A DNA stretch of 64,000 nt from Diplocarpon mali. Taxonomy: Eukaryota; Ascomycota; Leotiomycetes; Helotiales; Drepanopezizaceae. The translations under genes and the position numbers were made by a program. The notes below the pieces were generated by a model, which was not told the DNA's origin, did not search any database, and was given only the letters and a program-made list of their open reading frames with translations. Shown here piece by piece: positions 42,489 through 55,446 of the stretch (its first letter is position 1; each line of letters opens with the position of its first letter). The DNA is taken from positions 124,001-188,000 of the forward strand of contig JAENRP010000007.1 of assembly GCA_024741835.1 (NCBI GenBank), written 5' to 3'.

Positions 42489-43930
42489 CCCCTTAGTTAG
42501 GCGATACTCCTAGAATCGCTTAGCTATATAGATAAAATAAAAGAAAGAATAGCAGTTATAAGAAAAAGAGACTCTATCTTATATACTACCCCTCTAGAGG
42601 TCGTTCCTTTTAGAATAAGAAGGGTTGCTATAGGCAATAAGCGCGCTTAAGAATCTTCGCAATTCTATACTAGTACTCTATTAGGCTTTCTATAGAGTAT
42701 TTCTATTGTAAAGGTTCTCCTTTCCTTCTTTTAAAAACAACCTTCCTTTATTATTTAAAAATATTATCTTTATATTAATAATTTTTAAATATAAAAGGAA
42801 CTCCCGCTTATTATAGCCTTAGCTGCCTTTGCAAAGTAAGACCTTTAAAGTCCCTATACCCTATATTATACTAACTTTGCGCTAAGTTGCTAGCGCTCCT
42901 TTAAGAGCTGCAACCTTAGTGCAATTATCCTAGCGCCTGCTAAGCAATAAGCCGCTGCTGCTATTGCCTCTACCGCCGCCGCCGCCCCTGCTGCCGCTAC
43001 TGCTACTTAAGAGCCCTGCCCTTACTACGCGCTATATGCCTAAGCCTATAATAGAGCGCAATAACGCATACGTATATTATATTATACGCAAGAGCATTAG
43101 CAATCTCGATTATTAGTACTTTAATAGTACCTTTAGTATATATTGCATTTATTATATAATACTAAGCAATAGCTGCTAGTAGGCTAGTAGACCTCTCCTT
43201 GCCTCCTAGGAGGCTATTATATCGGCCTGCGCCCGCAGTACCTTTAAGGAGGAGGTAGCACTACTACTTAATATAGTAAAAGGTGCGCTTTAGAGCTTCT
43301 ATAGTATATTTATTAAGTCTTATTAAGTTCTAGGCTAATTTTAAAAGATAGGAGCGATTAGACCCTAGTATTAAGAGGGCCTGCTACTCTTATAAGTAGT
43401 AGTATCGCTGCCTCTTCTGCTTTTAGTATACTATTCCTATTCGCTCTTAACCCCTTTAGCTTAGACCTATTTGCCTTTATCGCTGCTGCCGCTCCTATCT
43501 CCTTTACCTCTACTATTGCAGCTACTGCTATAGTCTCTTTATTTATCTCCCTGGCCCCTACTATTGCTACGCCTATCCTTGCCGCCGCCCTTGCTGCCCT
43601 CGCTCTTATTACCCCTATTATACCCCTTGCCTTCGCCCTTACTATCGCTAGTATATTTGCTAGTAGGCCTTTAGCTAAGGGAGTACTAATAGGCCTCTTT
43701 TAAAAGGAGATCTATATAAAGCTTTTAACTATAGTATCTCAGCTCTTAGCCTTAGCTAAGAGAATTTAAAAGAGGGTTACGCCTTATAATAGCAGCTTAA
43801 GAATATTACCTATTTTATATTTTTAAAAAAGGAGAAGCTTCTATAGTACACTTTATAAAAGAAAATAAATAAATATAATTATAAGAGAGTAAGAGCTTAT
43901 AAGTATAAGTCTCTTAGTAATAAGTGACTA
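42489..43930 (-). other. Extra 3' segment of copy A between pol and LTR
   Basis: Mirror of 55447-56889 in copy B. It contains GCC/GCT runs (for example 42976-43010) and an alanine-rich frame that is open on the plus strand here (antisense to the element). See the copy B entry. Confidence 0.6.
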
Positions 43931-46900
43931 CTTACTAGTAAGTGCGAGTTATTAAACAATTATTTAAAAGCTTTAAAGGTTTAATAAATAAATAAAGCTC
44001 TTAAACTTCTAGCAGTTTAAGTTCTTAATAAGCCTATCTATATATATCTCCTTAATAAGGAGGTAGATTATTTAAAAGCTTCTTCTCTAGTACTCTTAGC
44101 AGATCTATATATTGCTAATTTCGATATATTAAAAGCTTATTTTAATCTTCTTATTCTTTATAATAATTAGCCGAATCGTCTATTAGTTATTATAATATAT
44201 ATTCCATTTAAAGAGGGAGTTTATACAAATCTCTTTAAAGAGGCGTTTTATAGCTATTATCTCCTTTGTAATAGAAACCATACTATAGAGTTCTACTTTA
44301 GTAAAAGAGAGTATAATAGTTGCTTAGCGATTCGCTTTCTAAATAATCGGTCCTTTAAATAGGAAGAAGACATATCCCTAAGAGGATCTGCAGGTCTCTT
44401 AATCATCTTTAAAAGAAGTATCTAAAGACGCAACTAATTAGTATTCCCTAGCTTTAAAGCTATAAGCAATTCTTAAGAAGCGCATATTATATAAGTATTA
44501 AAGCATTTAATCTGCGGTTAAAAGGTACTTAAAGCTTAAATTAGTTAAGAAGAAAGACAATTAAGAGGCTGCGAATATAATATCTAAGCGTATTATAATT
44601 GCTATATAAAGAATAGAGCCTCTTTTCTTTTAATACTCCTTTACCTTTTCTAAAGAAGCTTGCCTTAAGTTCTTAATAAACTCCTTCTTTAGTAGTAGAG
44701 TATTAAGCACTCTCCTTATATTAGCTCTAAACTTTTAAGCGATCTTCTTAATATAGGTATTATAAACTAAGGAGATCCTCTTTACCTTCCTATCTTAAAT
44801 AATCCTTACTCTAAGGAATTAAGAGATATCTCTTATAATAGTAAGCTTATATGCCCTCTTTAGGTCTTTAATTAGATAAGTCGCCTGATCTAAGTTAAAG
44901 GCCTTATATAATACTTAAATATCGTTAATATAAAATGCTATAAAGACTATACGATCCTTTATTATAAAAATACAAGGCTCCTCGCTTAATAGCTTGAGTT
45001 AAAGGCCCTTAAGCGTTCCTGCGAAGTTCCTATACTATAGCACTAGAGAGTCTTTCAGCTTATAAAGCGCGCGGTCCAGTTTTACTACTATACTAAGGCG
45101 CTTAAAGCCATCTAATAGGAAGCATATGACTAAAGCACTCCTTAGGTCTTTAGAAGTATTAACAAATGCGTTAATAATATTGAACTGCTTTACTTCTATA
45201 TTAAAGTATATAGCAAGCACTATTAGTACTTTAAAAGACCTTGCTATAAGCGTAACTGCATAAGTTAAGAAAATTAAAGCTTTATCTTAAAGATCCCCTT
45301 GCATAACTAGCTATAATCGGCACTTTAAAAGCTTGCTGAAGCTATTGACTTTATAAGTAAAAACCCATTTTAATAGTATCAGCGGAGGCTTTGAGTAGTC
45401 CTTTTGTATAATTCTCTAGTAACTCTGAGATTCCAAATTCCTAATCTCCTAGCGCCTTCCTTCCTTAAATCGTTTGCTAAAAGGGTGCTTCTCTAAGTCT
45501 AGCCATCCTTTCGGAGGCTTTAGTAAAAAGCCTTAATACTATAGGTAATTAGGAGACTGCGCTCTATCCTTTGCCTAACTATTAATTATAGCTTTAATAA
45601 TTATATAAATCGTCAAATAGTCCTTCTTATCCTCCTTTATTTATTCGTTTACTTAAAAGGTTAATATAAACTCTTACGTATATAAAGAGCAAGGTAAATC
45701 AATATTGCTTTAAAAGAATATATACTTTAAAGTAGTAGCATATACTTTTAAAGTCTCTTATTACTTAACGCTTAAGCGTCTTATCCTCTTTTGCCTAAGA
45801 AGAGGGAGTTCCTCTTTGCGCTTTTCTTTATAAGTCTCCTCTTCTATTTTTATTATTACTAGAGGTTCCTTTAAGAGTCTAAGTGGCTTTATCTTTTAAG
45901 CCTATAGTCTTTAAGCTAGTATTATAACTTAAGGTATTATATTATTAAGGCCTACTCCTTTTATTAAGTCGCTTCTTATAAGACTATTAAAGCTTTTCCC
46001 AGATCTTGGTAGTAGTGCTTCTAGCCTTCTATTAGAGTTTACTAAGGCCTGCCTTTATAATTAAAGACTCTATCTTAAAGCCTTTAAGCCATTTCCATTC
46101 TTATATAGAATAGTAGCTAAAGATCTACCGATTGCCTTATAAAACTTATCTTTAAAGACTCCCTTAAAGTCGTCTATAATTCCTTCTTTAATAAGGCCTT
46201 TATAAGGAATTATCACCCTTAAGCTCTAGTCGCCATTTGCCTTTTTAAAGACTAGCGAAGTAGCTTCTAATTCGCTTGCTTCTACCCTTAAGTTTCTAAG
46301 CAGGTCTTTTAAAGAATTTGGATTTAAGTTAAGGCCTTTTATATTATTAATTAAAAGCTATAGAGTAGTATTAGTCTATAATGCAGGCTCTTCTTATATA
46401 ACGGCTTCTTCTATAGCAATTGCGTTTAACCTTATAATAAGCTCCGATTCCTTGAAAATCCCTTTGAACTTAGTATCCTAAGCTCCCTTTCCCTTTTCAA
46501 TCAATTAAAAGGTCGTCTTAAGTTCCTAGCGCGATATAGGGTTTGCGCGCTTAGCTTTTAAACTATAAAAGAGAGACTTATCAAATTCGATATTATAAGT
46601 TATTATTACTCGCCAAAGTATAAGAACTTAGATTCTATAAATATTAGAGGTAATATATCTAATTAAGTAACTTAAGTACCCTTATAGTTCAATTTTAAAG
46701 GTTCAGCGGTCCCTCCTTGCCTCCCTCTCCTTAATTAAAGGGTATACGCAAGCACTATACGTATAAACGCAACTCCAGTTAAGCTTTAAGCTTGCTATTA
46801 TCTATTTAATAAGCAGCGGCTTATAGAATCGAAAATACTACTTAAACTAATTATAAAGAGCCTTACTTAATAAGATCATCTTCTTCCTAGTAAGTAAGGA

Positions 46901-49483
46901 GATATTATAAAGGTATATAGTAATCTTTATAACCTCTAGCTAAAGGCTTGCTAAAAGCCTGGCGTAGATCCTCATTTTAATAAAGCGTTCAATTAACTCC
47001 CTTCTTACTCGCTCTACGCCTTTATTAAGTTAGTATATATAAGCAGGAGTAAGCTTTAAATCAATTCCCTCCTCTTTTACCTATCTCTAGTACTTTATAA
47101 GAGAATCTTCCCTTAAGGAGATTACTAAAGTATTATTATCTTACCTAATTTTACAAATAGAAAGCCTATATTAGCGTTTCACCTATACTTCAAAGGCTTA
47201 AAGGACTTCTATAATCATATCTCTGCCCTTTGATCTTAGTAAGAATATCTAAAGTATACTATTATACTTATCCTTAATTAAAAGAACCTATAAGCAACTA
47301 TTATATAAATTGTCTAAAAAGTCAAAGAGATCCTAGGAGATTCTAAAGAAGGGCCTTAAAGATCGGTTTTTAAAGGTAGTATAAAAAATAACTTGCTTAG
47401 CAGATACTACTATATATATAAGGCACTCCAGCCTTTATATTCCCTTAATCTTTACTCTCCTAGCGCACTTGACTAGCGCTTAAAGAGCCTTCGCGCCTAA
47501 GTAGCTAGCGCAAAGGTGCCAAGTATACGCATTATTATCCCGTACCTTAGTAGGTGCATAGCTAAACTAGAACCTATTATAAAGTGTTATCTTAGCTATA
47601 GGGAACGCTATTAAGGCAAAGAAGTTATATTAAAGCATATTTAAAAGATCTAAATAGTTAATAAGCTTATATTTAAAGAAAATAAGATTATAGCAACGCT
47701 CTAACTAAGCTTACTTTATAGAATCTCTAATGCTCCTAAAGCGCAAAGTAAGGTCTACTCTAAAGTACCAAAAGCCCTTATCTACAAAGAGCCTTTCTAA
47801 GATAATATTAGTAGTAAACTCCTTTATAATAGCAATATTGCGAAACGTTATCCCTATAGGAGAGCCGTTACGCTATAGAAGAGAGTCTACTATATACTTA
47901 TTACCTCTTTTAATAATTAAGAGCCTTAAGGTACCTGCTTTAATATATTATTATAAGTCGCCAGAAGGCTTAAAGGTACCTATAATAAGTAAATCCTTTA
48001 AATTAATAATATAAGTAGCTGCACAATTATTAAAGAGCGTACTTAAGAAGAGCAGGTAGCGTTCTAGCTTAAAGAGGTAGTAAATATTAAACGATTCTTC
48101 AAAAGTATTAAAGGCAAAGGGATCTATTATTATAAAGACTAGTAAGTTCTCCCTTTTGCCTAAACCATCCTCTTTAAAGGCTAAAGCCTTTCCTTTAAAT
48201 TTGTCGATTGCTATTACTACAATATTATTCTCTTTAAGCTATACTTAGAGACCTTTGAACTAGTCTTTTGCGTTTAACGCCTTTCGTATTTGTAGGACCT
48301 CCTTTCGCAAAGGGAGAACCTTTATATTTTCCTTATGCCTATCTATAATATATAATAGTTTCCGATAGTCCTAAGGCTTTTAATAGTGATTTTTAAAGCC
48401 TTTATAAGGGCACTTAGGCCTGATCTCCCTTTTAAAGCTTATAAAGCGATTTCGGGAGCTACTCGCTAGAGCCTACAAAGGGGTTTCAGCATCTAAGAGA
48501 GACTCTTAAGTAGTAAAAACTGCTAGCCCTTTATTATCGATTGCTCTATTAGATTCAATGCCCGCTAAGGCGCGGCTCAGCTGCATTAGGTTATGCTTAC
48601 ATAGGGTTCTTATCTACTTATTAATAATAATTTCCTCCTTTAAGCGAGTCGCCTAACTCGGATTAATCTTTATTATAACTAAGTCTAAAAAGTTAGTAAC
48701 TCCTAGTCTCCCTTTAATCTTAAGGAGATTGTATTATTCTATTAAGCGGTATACCTCCTACTACTCCCAGATCTACTATTAAGTATTAGTTCTCTTAGTT
48801 TTGCCTTAGCGTAATACGTCGCAGTATTAAAGCCTTATCTAAGACTAAATAGCCTTGTTAAAAGGCGCAATATCACGCTTTAAAATAGATACTAGGCCTT
48901 AGAGTAAGAGTTGCTAGTTCACTAAATTAGCATATAGGTTATTAGTAGTAGTTCCACTTATAGGAGTATCTCTATTAGGTATTAAGAAGGAGAGCTTCTT
49001 AGCTTGGATTTATACTTAAGCTATTGCGGAAGCTAAAAGCGTTCTATCAATAGTCTTAAAGACCTATTCTAAGAGTAGTTTATAGTATTTGCATTAGATC
49101 TTCTAAGTCTCCTTATATATATAGTACTCCTTTATTAGGATTTTATATTTATCCTTAATATCCTTATAAGAAGCCTATAGAAGAGGAGCCTTTAATAAGT
49201 CTCCTAAGGGAAAGTAGGCATAAATCTATTTAAATAGAGTCGCTATATACTCTTTATATAACCTCGCGTATACTATACAAAGGTTAGCCGTTTCTAATTC
49301 CTTAAGCTCTTATATAAAGGGAGCTTAAGGCTTAGTCTTTATAATTAACTTAAATAGGAGTCTCAGATTAGCAAAAATAGTAATATTATAAAGCTTAGCA
49401 AAGAATATATATTTACTAAACCACTTTACCTAAAAGGCAGAAGTATTAAAGCAAGGCTTAAAGATACTCAAAGAGTTAGACAT
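43931..49483 (-). pseudogene. Degraded gag-pol of Copia copy A
   Basis: Order from 49483 downward is gag, protease, integrase, reverse transcriptase (about 44.6-45.4 kb) and RNase H (about 43.95-44.6 kb), deduced by mirror image from copy B. Gag starts MSNSLSIFKPCFNTSAF. Expected Trp and Gln positions are frequently stops, the RIP signature. No functional protein can be made. Confidence 0.75.
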
Positions 49484-49492
49484 ATTAAATAG

Positions 49493-49690
49493 TGTCGTGC
49501 AGAATGGGCGGAGTCTCCACTTATTCTGGAGACCCTCTATATGACTCTTGCTAAGTCATAGACTCTCCCTTTTCTTTCCAAAGTCTCTTTACTATATATA
49601 TACTAAAGAATAATATAATTAATTATCTTCATCTATATTAGCAAGCCTCTTAAGCGACCTAATAAAGGCCCTTTAGCCGACCGCATTATA
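49493..49690 (+). repeat. 5' LTR of copy B
   Basis: Begins TGTCGTGCAGAATGGGCGGA and ends CCGACCGCATTATA. Differs from the 3' LTR mainly by C/T and G/A changes. Forms most of the 393-bp spacer of the inverted pair. Confidence 0.88.
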
Positions 49691-49892
49691 GTTATAAGCC
49701 TTATAAGCATTTTAATATGCTTTCTCTTCGTATACAACTGGCTAAAGGGCCCTTTAAGCTCTTAACCGACTTTTTAAATATTTATAACAACTCAAAGGAC
49801 CTTCATTTTCAATTAACAAATCTCCAATTTCCAATCGAACCTTATTTGCAAACTTCATTTATATACTTAACCTTTTTCACTAGACTCTATTT

Positions 49893-52800
49893 AATATATC
49901 TAACTCTTTAAGCATCTCCGAGCCTCGCTTCAATACCTCTGCCTCTTAGGTAAAGTAGTTTAGTAAATATATATTCTTCGCTAAGCTCTATAATATTACT
50001 ATTTTTGCCGATCCGAGACTCCTATTCAAGTCAATTATAAAGACCGAGCCTTAAGCTCCCTTTATATAGGAGCTTAAGGAACTGGAAACGGCTAACCTTT
50101 GCATAATATACGCAAGGTTATATAAAGAGTATATAGCGACTCTATCTGAATAGATTTACGCTTACTTTCCCTTAGGAGATCTATTAAAGGCTCCTCTTTT
50201 ATAGGCTTCTTATAAAGATATTAAAGATAAGTATAAAATCCTAATAAAGGAGCACTATATGCGTAAGGAAACTTAAAAGACCTAATATAAATATTATAAA
50301 CTATTACTTAAATAGGTCTTTAAGACTATCGATAGAATGCTCCTAGCTTTTGCAATAGCTTAAGTATAAATCCAAGCTGAGAAGCTCTCCTCTTTAATAC
50401 TTGATAAAGATACTCCTATAAGTAGAACTACTACTAATAACCTATATTCTATTTTAGTAAATTAGCAACTCTTACTCTAAGGCCTAATATCTATTTTAAA
50501 GTGTGATATTACGCCTTCTAATAAGGCTATTCAGTCTTAGATAAGGCTCTAGTATCGCGATATACTACGCTAAGGCAAGACTAGGAGAACTAATACTTAG
50601 CAGTAGATTCGGGAGTAGCAGGAGGCGTATTGCCTAGTAGAATAATATAGTCTTCCTAAGATTAAAGGGAGATTAGGAGTTACTGACTTTTTAGACTTAG
50701 TTATAGTAAAGATTAATCTAAGTTAGGCGACTCGCTTAAAGGAGGAAATTATCACTAATAAGCAGATAGGAACCTTATATAAGCACAACTTAATATAGCT
50801 AAGCTGCGCCTTAGTAGGCATTGAATCTAATAAAGCGATTGATAATAAAGGGTTAGCAGTTTTTACTACTTAAGAGTCTCTCTTAAATGCCGAAACCCCT
50901 TCGCAGGCTTTAGCGAGTAGCTCCCGAAATCGCTTTATAAGCTTTAGAAGGGAGATTAGGCCTAAGTGCCTTTATAAAGGCTTTAAAAATCACTATTAGA
51001 AGCCCTAGGACTATCGGAAACTATTATATACTATAGACAGGCGCAAGGAAAATATAAAGGTTCTCCCCTTGCAAGAGGAGGTCTTACGAATACAAAAGGC
51101 GTTAAACGCAGGAGACTAGTTCAAGGGTCTTTGAGCATAGCTTAAGGAGAATGATATTACAATAATAGCGATTGATAAATTCAAGGGAAAGGCTTTAGCC
51201 TTTAGGAAGGACGGTTTAGGCAATAAAAGGGAGAACTTACTAGTCTTTATAATAATAGATCCCTTTGCCTTCGACGCTTTTAAAGAATCGTTTAACGTCT
51301 ACTACCTTTTTAAGCTAAAACGCCACCTACTCTCCTTAAGTACGCTCTTTAATAATTGCGTAGCTACTTATATCATTAATTTAAAGGATTTACTTATTAT
51401 AGGTACCTTTAAGCCTTTTAGCGACTTATAGTAATATATGGAAGCAGGTACCTTAAGACTCTTAATCATTAGAAGAGGTAATAGATATATAGCGGACTCT
51501 CTTCTATAGCGTAACGGCTCTCCTATAGGGATAACGCTTTGTAATATTACTATTATAAAGGAGTTTACTACTAATATTATCTTAAAGAGGCTCCTTGCAG
51601 ATAAGGGTTTTTAGTACTTTAGAGTAGACCTCACTTTGCGCTTTAAGAGTATTAGAGATTCTGTAAAGCGAGCTTAATTAAAGCGTTACTATAATCTTAT
51701 TTTCTTTAAATATAAGTCTATTAACTATTTAGATCTTTTAAATATGCTTTAATATAACTTCTCTGCTTTAATAGCGTTCTCTATAGCTAAGATAACGCTT
51801 TATAATAGGTTTTAGTCTAGCTATACACCTATTAGAGTGCGGGATAATAATACGTATACTTAGTACCTTTGCGCTAGCTACTTAGGCGCAGAGGCTCTTT
51901 AAGCGCTAATCAAGTGCGCTAAGGGAGTGAAGATTAAGGGAATATAAAGGCTAGAATGCCTTATATACGTAGTAGCGTCTGCTAAGCAAGTTATTTCTTA
52001 TGCTACCTTTGAGAACCGATCTCTAAAGCCCTTCTTTAGGATCTCCTAGGATCTCTTTGACTTTTTAGATAACTTATATAATAGTTACTTATAAGTTCTT
52101 TTAATTAAGGATAAGTATAGTAGTATACTTTAAACGTTCCTATTAAGATCGAAGGGCAAAGACGTAGTTATAGAGGTCCTTTAAGCCTTTAAAGTATAAG
52201 TAAAACGCTAATATAGGCTTTTAATTTGCAAGATTAGGCAAGATAATAATACTTTAGTAATCTCCTTAAGGGAAGACTCTCTTATAGAGTATTAGAGATA
52301 GGTAAAAGAGGAGGGAATCGATTTAGAGCTTACTCTTACCTATATATACTAACCGAATAAAGGCGTAGAGCAAGTAGGAAGGGAGTTGATTAAACGCTTT
52401 ATTAAAATGAGAATCTACGCTAGGCTTTTAGCAAGCCTTTGGCCAGAGGTTATAAAGGCTACTATATACCTTTATAATATCTCCTTACTTACTAGGAAGA
52501 AGATGATCTTATTAAGCAAGGCTCTTTATAATTAGTTTAAATAGTATTTTCGATTCTATAAGCCGCTACTTATTAAGTAGATAATAGCGAGCTTAAAGCC
52601 CGATTAAAGTCGCGTTTATACGTATAATACTTGCGTATACCCTTTAATTAAAGAGAAGGAGGTAGGAAAGGACCGCTGAACCTTTAAAATTAAACTATAA
52701 AGGTACTTAAGTTACTTAATTAGATATATTACCTTTAATATTTATAGAATCTAGGTTCTTATACTCTAGTGAGTAATAACGACTTATAATATCGAATTCG

Positions 52801-55430
52801 ATAAGTCTCTCTTCTATAGTCCAAAAGCTAAGCGCGCAAACCCTATATTGCGCTAGGAATTTGAGATAACCCTTTAATTGATTAAAGAGGGAGAGGGAGC
52901 TTAAGACGCTAAGTTTAAAGGCATTTTCAAAGAATCAAAGCTTATCGCAAAGCCGAACGCAATCGCCGCAGAAGAAGCCGCTATATAGGAAGAGCTTATA
53001 TTATAGACTGACGCTACTCTATAACCTTTAACTAATAATATAAAAGGCCTTAACTTAAATCTAAATTCTTTAAGAGACCTGCTTAGAAACTTAAGGGTAA
53101 AAGTAAGCGAACTAAAAGCCACTTTGCTAATCTTTAAGAAGGCAAATGGCGACTAGAGCTTAGGGGTAATGATTCCTTATAAAGGCCCTACTAAAGAAGG
53201 AACTATAAACAACTTTAAAGGAGTCTTTAAAGATAAGTTCTATAAGGCGATCGGCAGATCTTTAGCTGCTATTCTATATAGGAATAGAAATAGCTTAAGG
53301 GCTCTAAGACAGAGTCTTCGGTTATAAAGGCAGGCCCTAGTAAACTCTAGTAAAAGGCTAAAGGTACTGCCGCCAAGATCTAGGAGGAGCTCTAATAGTC
53401 TTATAAGAAGCGACCTAGTAAAAGGAGTAGGCCCTAATAATATAATACCTTAAGTTATAATACTAGCTTAAAGACTATAGGCTTAAGAGATAGAGCTACT
53501 TAGACTCCTAAAGGAACTTCTAATAATAATAAAAATAGAAGAAGAGACTTATAGAGAAAAGCGCAAAGAGGAACTCCCTCTTCTTAAGCAAAAGAGGATA
53601 AGACGCTTAAGCGTTAAGCAATAGGAGACTTCAAAAGTATATACTACTGCTTTAGAGTATATACTCTCTTAAAGCAATATTGATTTACCTTACTCCTTAT
53701 ATACGTAGGAGTTTATATCGACCTTTTAAGCAAACGAATAGATAAGGGAGAATAGGAAGGACTATTTGACGATTTATATAGTTATTAAAGCTGCAGTTGA
53801 TAGTCGGGCAAAGGATAGAGCGCAGTCTTTTAACCGCCTATAGCACTAAGGCTCTTTGCCGAAGCCTTCGAAAGGATAGCTAGACCTAAAGAAGCACCCT
53901 TTTAATAAACGATTTAAAGAAGGAGGGCGCTAGGAGATTAGGAATTTAAAATCTCAAAGTTGCTAAAGAATTGTATAAAAGGACTACTCAAAGCCCTTGC
54001 TAATACTATTAAAATAGGTTTTTACCTATAAGGTTAATAGCTTTAGTAAGCTTTTAAAGTACCGATTATAGCTAGTTATATAAGGGGATCTTTAAGATAA
54101 AGCTTTAATTTTCTCAACCTATATAGCTACGCTTATAGCAAGGTCTTTTAAAGTACTAATAGCGCTTGCCGCGTACTTCGATATAGAAGTAAAGCAGTTT
54201 AATATTATTAACGCATTCATTAACGCTCTTAAAGACCTAAGGAGTGCTCTAGTCATATACTTCCTATTAGATGGCTTTAAGCGCCTTAGTATAGTAGTAG
54301 AACTGGACCGCGCGCTTTATAGGCTGAAAGACTCTCTAATGCTATAGTATAAGAACTTCGCAAAAACGCTTAAAGGCCTTTAACTCAAGCTACTAGGCGA
54401 AGAGCCTTGTATTTTCATAATAAAGGATCGCATAGTCTTTATAGCGTTTTATATCGATAATATTTAAGTGTTATATAAGGCCTTTAACCTAGATCGGGCG
54501 ACTCGTCTGATTGAAGACCTAAAGAGGGCATATAAGCTTATTATTATAAGAGATATCTCTTAGTTCCTTAAAGTAAGGATTATTCGGAATAGGAAGGCAA
54601 AGAGGATCTCCTTAGTTTATAATACCTATATTAAGAAGATCGCTTAAAAGTTTAGAGCTGATATAAGGAGAGTGCCTAGTACTCTACTATTAAAGAAGGA
54701 GTTTGTTAAGAACTTAAGGCAAGCTTCCTTAAAAAAGGTAAAGGAGTATTAAAAGAAAATAGGCTTTATTCTTTATATAGCAATTATAATATGCTTAGAT
54801 ATTATATTTATAGCCTTCTAATTATCTTTCTTCTTAACTAATCTAAGCTTTAAGTACCTCTTAGCCGCAGACTAGACGCTTTAATACCTATATAGTATAT
54901 GCTTCTTAAGAATTATCTATAGCTTTAAGGCTAGGGAATACTAATTGGTCGCTTCTTTAAATGCTTCTTTTAAAGATAACTAAGAGACCTGCAGATCCTC
55001 TTAAGGATACGTCTTCTTCCTATTTAAAGGACCGATTATTTAAAAAGTAAATCGCTAAGCGACTATTACGCTCTCCTTTATTAAAGTAGAACTCTATAGT
55101 ATAGTTTCTATTGCAAAGGAGATAATGGCTATAAAACGCCTTTTTAAGGAGATTCGCATAGACTCCCTCTTTAAATAGAATATATATTGCAATAACTAAT
55201 AGACGATTTAACTAATTATTATAAAGAATAAGAAGATTAAGATAAGCCTCTAATATATTAAAATTAGTAATATATAGATCCGCTAGGAGTACTAGAGAGG
55301 AAGCTTCTAAATAATCTACCTCTCTACTAAGGAGATGCACGCAAATAGGCTTATTAAGAACCTAGACCGCTAGAAGTTTAAAAGCTTCGTTTGTTTATTA
55401 AACCTCTAAAGCTTTTAAATAATCGTTTAG
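49893..55430 (+). pseudogene. Degraded gag-pol of Copia copy B
   Basis: Gag begins MSNSLSISEPRFNTSAS at about 49893. A zinc-knuckle-like remnant CLYKGFKNHY is at about 50970. Protease-like NNCVATYIINLKDLLIIGTF is at about 51350. An integrase-like stretch follows (ASLWPEVIKATIYLYNISLL at about 52435). Reverse transcriptase shows FDIEVKQFNIINAFINALKD and ELDRALYRLKDS near 54180-54330, and IAFYIDNI near 54440. RNase H shows FIKVELYSIVSIAKEIMAIK near 55080 and the conserved end STKEMHANRLIKNL near 55325. This is the Ty1/Copia order (integrase before RT). Many TAG/TAA stops replace Trp and Gln. Inactive. Confidence 0.8.
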
Positions 55431-55446
55431 CAACTCGCACTTACTA

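Larger units (their letters stand above)
42289..49492 (-). mobile_element. Copia-type LTR retrotransposon, copy A (5' end missing)
   Basis: Lies on the minus strand. Its 3' LTR is at 42289-42488 and its gag start at about 49483, so the 5' LTR and leader are absent; the sequence stops directly at the LTR of copy B. Internal order matches copy B in mirror image, with positions summing to about 99378-99382 throughout, so only a few nucleotides of indels separate the copies. A piece of reverse transcriptase is open at 45035-45220 (FNIEVKQFNIINAFVNTSKD). RIP-type stops abound elsewhere. Confidence 0.85.
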
